A DNA stretch of 20,138 nucleotides from Deltaproteobacteria bacterium UBA5754 (GTDB lineage Bacteria; Desulfobacterota; Dissulfuribacteria; Dissulfuribacterales; UBA5754), in contig DIFG01000070.1 in the NCBI GenBank assembly GCA_002419025.1, positions 1 through 20,138 on the forward strand, written 5' to 3'. Position numbers and translations under genes: made by a program. The notes under the pieces are model-generated. The model did not search any database. It saw only the letters and a list, made by a program, of their open reading frames with translations, and had not been told where the DNA came from. Below are positions 7,118-12,688 of the stretch, in pieces. The first letter of the stretch is position 1. Every line of letters starts with the position of its first letter.

Positions 7118-7999
7118 ATGAGTGATCAGAAAAAATTGTTTTCCTCCGCCCGGGAGGAAGCAGAGGCGGCTGGAGCGGCCCGGCCCTCGCCCCAGACCCT
7201 TTCACCCAGCTACCGACTCGCATTCTCCGACCCTGCCTTTCTCCTGAGAGACGAGCTGAGACCTGTCAGGCTCCAGCTCGAACTCTTGAAGCCGGAGCTT
7301 GCCTTTAAGGAGAAGGGGATCGAGGCGACTATCGTGGTCTTCGGAAGCGCCCGCATCCTTGCCCCGGAGGCCGCGCGTAAGGCCTTCGAGGAGGCGGAAA
7401 AGGGATCGGGCGAAGTGCCAGGAGACGGGACGGCCGGTCTCGACGTGGAGACGGCCCGAAGGCGTCTCGACCAGTCCCGGTACTACGACGAGGCCCGGAG
7501 GTTTGCAAAGATCGCATCCAGAAATGGGCGTCACTCGTCGTCGGCCGGTCGGTTTTACGTGATGACCGGAGGAGGTCCGGGGATCATGGAGGCGGCAAAC
7601 CGGGGGGCGCATGAGGCAGGGGCCGAGAGTATCGGCCTCAACATAATGATCCCCCGTGAGCAGGCCCCGAACCCTTATATCACCCCGGAGCTCTGTTTCC
7701 AGTTCCACTACTTCGCCATCCGCAAGATGCATTTTCTCATGCGGGCCGTGGCGCTTGTGGCCTTCCCGGGAGGATTCGGGACCTTCGACGAGGTCTTCGA
7801 GACCCTCACCCTCATACAGACAGGTAAGATAACCCGGATCCCCGTTATCCTCTTCGGCAGGGAATTCTGGGAGAGGGCCGTGGATTTCGCGTTTCTTGCC
7901 CGCGAGGGTACGATCTCCCGTGAGGATCTCGGTCTTTTCGAGTACGCCGAGACCGCGGAAGAGGTCTGCGAGAAGATCACCCGTTTTTATTGGGGGTGA
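7118..7999 (+). CDS. LOG-family protein (lysine decarboxylase-like Rossmann fold)
   Basis: The 293-aa product carries both hallmarks of the LOG (Lonely Guy) family, GGGPGIMEA at 151-159 and PGGFGTFDE at 217-225 (the PGGxGT-E type motif). LOG proteins are nucleotide 5'-monophosphate phosphoribohydrolases, releasing a base and ribose 5-phosphate from nucleotides such as cytokinin precursors or purine monophosphates. Compared with compact members of about 190-220 aa, this one has some 70 extra N-terminal residues and a charged insert (about 85-145) between the first strand TIVVFGSARI and the glycine motif. No good Shine-Dalgarno precedes the ATG at 7118, so the start is the least certain part. 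The true substrate and physiological role are unknown. Confidence 0.85.
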   Translation: MSDQKKLFSSAREEAEAAGAARPSPQTLSPSYRLAFSDPAFLLRDELRPVRLQLELLKPELAFKEKGIEATIVVFGSARILAPEAARKAFEEAEKGSGEVPGDGTAGLDVETARRRLDQSRYYDEARRFAKIASRNGRHSSSAGRFYVMTGGGPGIMEAANRGAHEAGAESIGLNIMIPREQAPNPYITPELCFQFHYFAIRKMHFLMRAVALVAFPGGFGTFDEVFETLTLIQTGKITRIPVILFGREFWERAVDFAFLAREGTISREDLGLFEYAETAEEVCEKITRFYWG

Positions 8000-8149
8000 T
8001 TTCAAGTCTGTTGTCCACTTGTTGCTATGCATTTGGATATCTAAAAGACCGAGATGCAAGGCGTGAAGGTGACTGGAAAATTGAAGCAGCGGCAGATAGG
8101 TTTTTTCAGTGGCATCATGGATAGGGGATCTTGCGTGTGGCGCATTGTG

Positions 8150-8305
8150 GGCCGGCGGAGCAGGCCGTTGTGGAGGCGGGCGGATCAAGGAATCCAGGGG
8201 ATTCGGCTCTTGGCCTGGAAAGATCGCGGGTCGGATTAAAGGCGCGGCTGTGCACTCGCCAAAGCGGCTATCCGCCAGCCGGAATAACGGCCCGCTCCGC
8301 CGGCC
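8150..8305. repeat. Long imperfect inverted repeat, 36-nt arms
   Basis: Arm 8150-8185 is complementary to arm 8270-8305 at 30 of 36 positions by my hand alignment, with no gaps. The first 12 bp (GGCCGGCGGAGC / GCTCCGCCGGCC) are perfect, then GGCCGTT and GGCGGAT also match. The 84-nt interior includes a small hairpin GAATCC-AGG-GGATTC (8190-8204). Nothing coding is visible. It may be a miniature element or a structured RNA. Confidence 0.6.
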
Positions 8306-8404
8306 GATCGCCCTGATGCAGGTCCTCTGTGTCATGAAACCGGACAAATCATGTACTACAACCCCGGAGAGTCTATTTGCTTGCTACAAATTATATTTCA
8401 ATCC

Positions 8405-8433
8405 TTGCCGGAGCATGGCCCCCATCCTATAAT
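8405..8433 (+). promoter_or_regulatory. sigma-70 promoter of tRNA-Ala
   Basis: TTGCCG (8405-8410), 17 bp, and a perfect TATAAT (8428-8433) lie just upstream of the tRNA, predicting a start near 8440. This is the best promoter match in the window. Confidence 0.85.
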
Positions 8434-8452
8434 GACCATCCATATCTCCGGT

Positions 8453-8528
8453 GGGGATGTAGCTCAGCTGGGAGAGCGCCACGTTCGCAACGTGGAAGTC
8501 AGGGGTTCGAATCCCCTCATCTCCACCA
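8453..8528 (+). tRNA. tRNA-Ala (anticodon CGC)
   Basis: The 76 nt fold as a full cloverleaf. The acceptor stem is GGGGATG/CATCTCC with a G3-U70 pair, the identity element for alanine. The anticodon stem is CCACG/CGTGG around TTCGCAA, with anticodon CGC at 8486-8488 for codon GCG. The T arm is AGGGG-TTCGAAT-CCCCT, and CCA is encoded. The radical SAM gene begins 21 bp downstream. Confidence 0.98.
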
Positions 8529-8549
8529 TTCCCCCCCCATCTGATTTCC

Positions 8550-9839
8550 ATGGCTTATCCTGATTCATATCCCCGTCTTGTCTATGCAGACGAGACGGGG
8601 GCCATCTACGACCACCCGTTTCTCGGGCTTGCCGGGCGGAGCGGTGGGACCGTTTTCCCCCTTTCCGGTAAAGATCTGATCCCACTTCCCGAAGGAAGTG
8701 AGCTCTTTGTCCTGCCAGGGCGGCTCCCCGTGGGGTGGGACGGGAAGAAGGGCCGGCCTGTGATCCTCGACAAAAAACCGTTTCAAGGGGGCGGAAAGGT
8801 CCAGGCCGTGGCCGCTTTCATCTCGCCGGCCCACACCCAGACCGCTCTTGCGGCCTGGGCCCTGGCGCAAGAGGGACTTCCGCCCCTTCCCCTCTTTGCT
8901 TACACGGCCGTGGGGTGGTGGCGAGGGAGGTTCTGGGCCGCGGCCTTTCGAAGCGACCCGGACCCCAGGCAGGATTTCTGTAATTTTAATCCGGAAGAGG
9001 TCCGGGCCAGGACCCTTGCAGCCTTGAGGAAGGGACGGGGAAACCGCCTCATCCAGCACCTCGGGAAATGTTCTCTCACCTATGGGTGCCCGGCTGCGCG
9101 CAACTACTTTCTCGGCCGTTTCGAGGCCCCGCTTCCCACGTCCCCCGTCTGCAATGCCCACTGCCTCGGGTGTATCTCGTTCCAAGGCGAAGGCGGCCCA
9201 CCCGCGTCCCAGGATCGGATAGGGTTCGTCCCAACGCCCGAGGAGATCGCCGGTGTGGCGGTCCCCCATCTTGCCCAAGCGAAGCGGGCAATCGTCTCTT
9301 TCGGCCAAGGTTGTGAGGGGGAGCCCCTTCTCCAGGGGGAGACGATCGGAAGGGCCATACGGCTGATGCGGGCCGCGACCGATCGGGGCACCATCAACCT
9401 CAACACGAACGCGAGCCTGCCGCGCATAGCTGAACGACTTGCCGAAGCGGGCCTCGAGAGCGTCCGGATCAGTATGAACAGCGTGCGTGAGCCGTACTAT
9501 ACGGCCTACTACCGTCCAAAAGGGTACGGTTACGGTGACGTCCTCGAATCCTGGCGGATACTCAAGGCGGCGGGTCTGTTCGTATCCCTAAATCTCTTTG
9601 TGACCCCCGGAGTTACGGACGAGGAAGATGAAGTGGAGATGCTCTCCGGGTGCATCGAATCCCATGGTCTCGACCTCATCCAGCTCAGGAACCACACCAT
9701 CGACCCGGACTGGTATCTGGACAGGATCGGCCACAGGTCCAGGGGAAGGACCCTGGGGATTCGGGGGATGGTTGCACGTCTCAAGAAGAGATTCCCGAAT
9801 CTGGCCTTTGGTTATTTCAACCCCCCTGTCAAAGGATAA
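8550..9839 (+). CDS. Radical SAM protein of unknown substrate
   Basis: The 429-aa product has a CX3CX2C cluster motif (C201, C205, C208) that would bind the [4Fe-4S] cluster used to cleave S-adenosylmethionine. Following elements fit the radical SAM barrel: SFGQGCEGEPLL (about 250-261) resembling the GGE region, then NLNTNAS and SVRISMNSV. The motif comes unusually late, after about 200 residues of an uncharacterised N-terminal domain with further cysteines (C144, C174, C180). C255 lies next to the GGE-like region. The additional cysteines could bind a second cluster or be structural. The ATG at 8550 has no Shine-Dalgarno and lies 21 bp after tRNA-Ala, so the gene may share its transcript. 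The 3' end overlaps the convergent EAL-HDOD gene by 11 bp. I cannot name the reaction. Confidence 0.85.
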   Translation: MAYPDSYPRLVYADETGAIYDHPFLGLAGRSGGTVFPLSGKDLIPLPEGSELFVLPGRLPVGWDGKKGRPVILDKKPFQGGGKVQAVAAFISPAHTQTALAAWALAQEGLPPLPLFAYTAVGWWRGRFWAAAFRSDPDPRQDFCNFNPEEVRARTLAALRKGRGNRLIQHLGKCSLTYGCPAARNYFLGRFEAPLPTSPVCNAHCLGCISFQGEGGPPASQDRIGFVPTPEEIAGVAVPHLAQAKRAIVSFGQGCEGEPLLQGETIGRAIRLMRAATDRGTINLNTNASLPRIAERLAEAGLESVRISMNSVREPYYTAYYRPKGYGYGDVLESWRILKAAGLFVSLNLFVTPGVTDEEDEVEMLSGCIESHGLDLIQLRNHTIDPDWYLDRIGHRSRGRTLGIRGMVARLKKRFPNLAFGYFNPPVKG

Positions 9840-11076
9840 GGGCGTTATTCCCCATGGATGCGAAAGGTACGCAGTCCATGGACCATGAAATGGCTGTCAA
9901 ATAGGCTTCTATCACGTCCACGCTTGTGATTCCAAGAACCACGGCCGCGGCCTCCACGGCCTCCACGTCCGCCCGTTCATGGGCCAGGACGAGGTCGAGC
10001 CAGGGACGAAGGGGGCCGCGTTGTCGAAGGATCGCCTCGGGAATGGCCGGATCCAGGGGAAGTCTTCCAAGGCATTCCTCCATGGGTTTTCCGAGAAGGG
10101 CGTCCAGGATGGAGAGGAGGCCTGTGAGGTGAAGCGCAGGGCCGATCTCGGCTTTGCCGCAGGATACGGCGAGCGCTTCGAGGAAACGTGCCCTGACGGA
10201 GGCCGTGAGGAGGAGTTCGGGGGTCTTTTCTTCCCTTACGTGGTAAAGGAGGAGAAAGGAGAACCAGCGTCTGATCTCCTGTTCCCCCAGAAGGACGATG
10301 GCCTGCCGAATGGAGGAAACCGCATGTTTCAGACCGTTTCCCGCTGCGTTGACCATGAGAAGGAGCTTGTGACAAAGGGCGGGATCCCGGCCGATCAGCT
10401 CCGTGAGCTCATCAACGTCCATCTCCGGGCGCTGAATGGCTGAGAGGATCGAAAGCAGACTCCAGGAGGATGTGGGGATGTCGCGGCCGCGGACGGTCTC
10501 AGGTCGGGTGAAGAAATAGCCCTGAAAAAGGCTGAAGCCCTGGTCGCGCGCCGCATGATATTCCTCGCGGGTCTCGATCTTCTCCGCGAGGAATCGCCCT
10601 CTGAAACCATGGAGGCCCGAGAGGAGCCTTGGGATCTCCGCCTGGGCCTGGGCGCGCCAATCCACCTTGATGACGGATGCAAGCCCGAGAAGGGGGGTAA
10701 AACTCGCGTCAAAGGAGAAATCGTCGAGGGCGATGCGAAAACCCTTTTGTGCGAGGTCAGTGATCGTCTCTATAAGGGCCGCGTCCACCACGGTGTCTTC
10801 GAGGATCTCGATCACGATCCGCTTAGGGTCCATGGCGGGAAGGCCGGAGAGGAGTATCTTCTTTGTAAAATTGATGAAGGCGGGCCTGTCACCCACGATT
10901 TCCTCGATGCCCGAGGTCATCAAGAGATTGTAGAGGATGCGGGACGTGGCCTCGGAGCCGTCTATGCCGGGGAATCCGGTGGTTTTCCCGTCCCGGTACA
11001 GGAGTTCGTAGGCCACGGTCGTCCCGTTTTCGTCGAGGATGGGCTGACGGCCGATGAAGACATAGGAAGAGGTCAT
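9829..11076 (-). CDS. EAL-HDOD signalling protein (YuxH/CdgJ type)
   Basis: The 415-aa product combines an N-terminal EAL domain (about 1-200) with a C-terminal HDOD domain (about 200-400), the architecture of YuxH/CdgJ-type proteins linked to c-di-GMP signalling and motility. The EAL signature is the variant YELLYRD (E24). Residues that may match the metal and catalytic set are N69 in FINF, E90 in VIEILE, D118-D119 in LDDF, K137 in IKVDW, E165 or E168 in AEKIET, and Q185 in FQGYFF, so c-di-GMP hydrolysis is possible but unproven. The HDOD part includes LTELIGRDPALCHKLL and AVSSIRQAIVLLG. Its ATG overlaps the DnaJ-like stop as ATGA. It is the last gene of the chemotaxis operon, which suggests that it ties c-di-GMP or regulated assembly to that pathway. 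Confidence 0.92.
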   Translation of the reverse strand: MTSSYVFIGRQPILDENGTTVAYELLYRDGKTTGFPGIDGSEATSRILYNLLMTSGIEEIVGDRPAFINFTKKILLSGLPAMDPKRIVIEILEDTVVDAALIETITDLAQKGFRIALDDFSFDASFTPLLGLASVIKVDWRAQAQAEIPRLLSGLHGFRGRFLAEKIETREEYHAARDQGFSLFQGYFFTRPETVRGRDIPTSSWSLLSILSAIQRPEMDVDELTELIGRDPALCHKLLLMVNAAGNGLKHAVSSIRQAIVLLGEQEIRRWFSFLLLYHVREEKTPELLLTASVRARFLEALAVSCGKAEIGPALHLTGLLSILDALLGKPMEECLGRLPLDPAIPEAILRQRGPLRPWLDLVLAHERADVEAVEAAAVVLGITSVDVIEAYLTAISWSMDCVPFASMGNNALIL

Positions 11077-12116
11077 TTTCTCTTTCCGCTTTCCGGACCA
11101 GGAAGAGCTGTTTTTGCAGCTTCCGCCGGCCAGACGACCTTGAGGATGTGGACGAGGGACGAGGCAAGTCCTCCGGGCGGTTGCTGAGGCATCTTGATCG
11201 AGATCTCTGCCACGTGATCCCCGCGTGCGCCGTTTTTGTCCACCCAGCCCCTTCCATGGAGCCTGTGGGTGTCGCCGGCAACGGTTCCCGGCGGGATCTG
11301 GGCCGGGACCGTCCCGTCCATGGTCTGGATGCCTACGCAGCCGCCCACGAGGGCGGTCCAGACGTCCATTTCGAGGGGGGCGTGGACATCAGCCCCTTGG
11401 ATACGCCATCCGGGCGGCAGGTCCACCCGCGCCACGGCATGGAGGGGATCCCGCTCCCCCCGCGCCCCTCGCCGGGGGCCTTGGCCTGGGAGGGTGAGCA
11501 CGTCACCGTCCCGTATCCCCGGCGGGATGCTGACATGGATCAGCCTTGAGCTGATGATCCGGCCCTGACCGCGACAGTCGGGACATGGAATGTGGTTTTC
11601 CATTCCTGTTCCGGAGCAGTGTTCGCACACGATGCGAAGGTGTCGGTCTCCCCAGGGCACGTCACGTGTGCCGTGCCCTCCGCATACTCCACAAGGGGCT
11701 GATATCTCATCCGGGATCTGTCCGGAGCCGTCACAGCGCGGGCAGAATTCTTCTTTTTCCGAGAGGCGTATGGTCACAGACCCGCCTTTCAGGGCCTCGG
11801 AGGGAGGAATTTCCAGGAAGACGTAGGCCCCGTCTGAGGGTGCGCCTGTGCATTCTTCGCCCGTTTGAGCCGTGTTGCCGCCGGATGCTGATGAAACATG
11901 CCTGCGGAGTTCATCCCGGAGCGTTTTGTACGCGAGCACGATGCGCCGGAACTTTTCCGCATCCCGGCTTTCCGGTCCAGCGGCGTCGGGATGGGTGAGA
12001 AGGACCTTTCTGCGGAACGCCTGGGTGATCTCGTCCATGCCCGCTTCTTCCGGGACCCCGAGGATCCGCCTCGGGTCATCCTGGTTTCTGGAGCGGTCGA
12101 AACGATCATGGGGCAC
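11073..12116 (-). CDS. DnaJ-like co-chaperone (J domain plus zinc-finger) in the chemotaxis operon
   Basis: The 347-aa product has a J domain (about 15-75) with an intact HPD at 42-44 that would stimulate DnaK ATPase, then four CXXCXGXG zinc motifs (C125/C128, C142/C145, C164/C167, C178/C181), then a C-terminal substrate-binding region with IPPGIRDGDVLTLPGQG and IPPGTVAGDTHRLHGRG. Unlike housekeeping DnaJ, the linker between J domain and zinc region (about 76-97) is short and not a G/F-rich segment. The J-domain core starts DPRRILGV rather than DYYEILGV. The start is GTG at 12116, with GGAGG 7 bp upstream and an 11-bp overlap with cheW. Its own stop overlaps the EAL-HDOD start by 4 bp. Translation in series with cheW suggests a role tied to the chemosensory apparatus, but it may simply be this genome's DnaJ. 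Confidence 0.9.
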   Translation of the reverse strand: MPHDRFDRSRNQDDPRRILGVPEEAGMDEITQAFRRKVLLTHPDAAGPESRDAEKFRRIVLAYKTLRDELRRHVSSASGGNTAQTGEECTGAPSDGAYVFLEIPPSEALKGGSVTIRLSEKEEFCPRCDGSGQIPDEISAPCGVCGGHGTRDVPWGDRHLRIVCEHCSGTGMENHIPCPDCRGQGRIISSRLIHVSIPPGIRDGDVLTLPGQGPRRGARGERDPLHAVARVDLPPGWRIQGADVHAPLEMDVWTALVGGCVGIQTMDGTVPAQIPPGTVAGDTHRLHGRGWVDKNGARGDHVAEISIKMPQQPPGGLASSLVHILKVVWPAEAAKTALPGPESGKRK

Positions 12117-12630
12117 CCAGATCCCTCCGCATGTCTTCTCCGTCCGGCTCCTCGAAGTCTTTCGTATCGAGAATAACCAGGAGCCGGCCTGGGAGTTTGC
12201 AGACGTTTTTCACAAAACGGCGATGGATCCCCTCGATGCGTTCGGGCGCAGGCGCGATCTGTTCCCATGGAACCGTACAGACGTCTCCGATGGTCTCGAC
12301 GATGAGGCTTACCGGCTCTTCCCGGCTTCCGACCACCACGTTGTGGAGGATTCCTTCTTTCTGTTCTCCGGTGTCAGGGATGCCGAGCCTTTGGGCGAGA
12401 TGAATGGAGGTCAGGATGTGACCCCGCAGGTTGATGACCCCGGCCACGTGTGGAGGGGCCATGGGAACAGGTGTGATGTCGAGGGATCGGTTGATCTCGA
12501 TCACGTCTTCGATGGGAAGACCGAAGGAATGCCTGCCCACGGAGAACGTTACGAATTGCCGGCCTCCGCCGGACGAAGGTTTCAGGTCAGGTTCTATAGA
12601 TGCGGGAAGATGTGTCTCCATACCGTGCAT
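12106..12630 (-). CDS. cheW: Chemotaxis coupling protein CheW
   Basis: CheW links receptors to the CheA kinase in the membrane-associated array. The 174-aa product contains one CheW domain: FVTFSVGRHSFGLPIEDVIEI near the start, the typical HVAGVINLRGHILTSIHL, and a C-terminal LLVILDTKDF. The ATG at 12630 is chosen because AGGAGG (12643-12638) lies 7 bp upstream; in-frame ATGs at 12636 and 12621 have poor spacing, and a longer frame to 12810 would run into cheA. It lies 58 bp downstream of cheA and overlaps the DnaJ-like gene by 11 bp. Confidence 0.95.
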   Translation of the reverse strand: MHGMETHLPASIEPDLKPSSGGGRQFVTFSVGRHSFGLPIEDVIEINRSLDITPVPMAPPHVAGVINLRGHILTSIHLAQRLGIPDTGEQKEGILHNVVVGSREEPVSLIVETIGDVCTVPWEQIAPAPERIEGIHRRFVKNVCKLPGRLLVILDTKDFEEPDGEDMRRDLGAP

Positions 12631-12637
12631 GTTCATG

Positions 12638-12643
12638 CCTCCT
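12638..12643 (-). promoter_or_regulatory. Ribosome binding site that fixes the cheW start
   Basis: AGGAGG on the minus strand is 7 bp from the ATG at 12630 but only 1 bp from the ATG at 12636. The first spacing is functional, so 12630 is preferred. Confidence 0.75.
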
Positions 12644-12688
12644 GATGTCCGAATGCAATGTGCTTCGCTTGTCTGGTCGGCGCAGGGA

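Larger units (their letters stand above)
8000..8452. other. Non-coding region between the LOG gene and tRNA-Ala
   Basis: No credible gene is seen; small open frames here have no start context and no recognisable domain. The region contains a 156-bp imperfect palindrome (8150-8305) and, at its end, the tRNA-Ala promoter. The first 150 bases are AT-richer than the genes on either side. Confidence 0.6.

Noticed and set aside
7202..8347. 381-codon open frame on the minus strand
   Set aside because: It is mostly antisense to the LOG gene and its remainder crosses the 8.2-kb inverted repeat; no domain or ribosome binding site.
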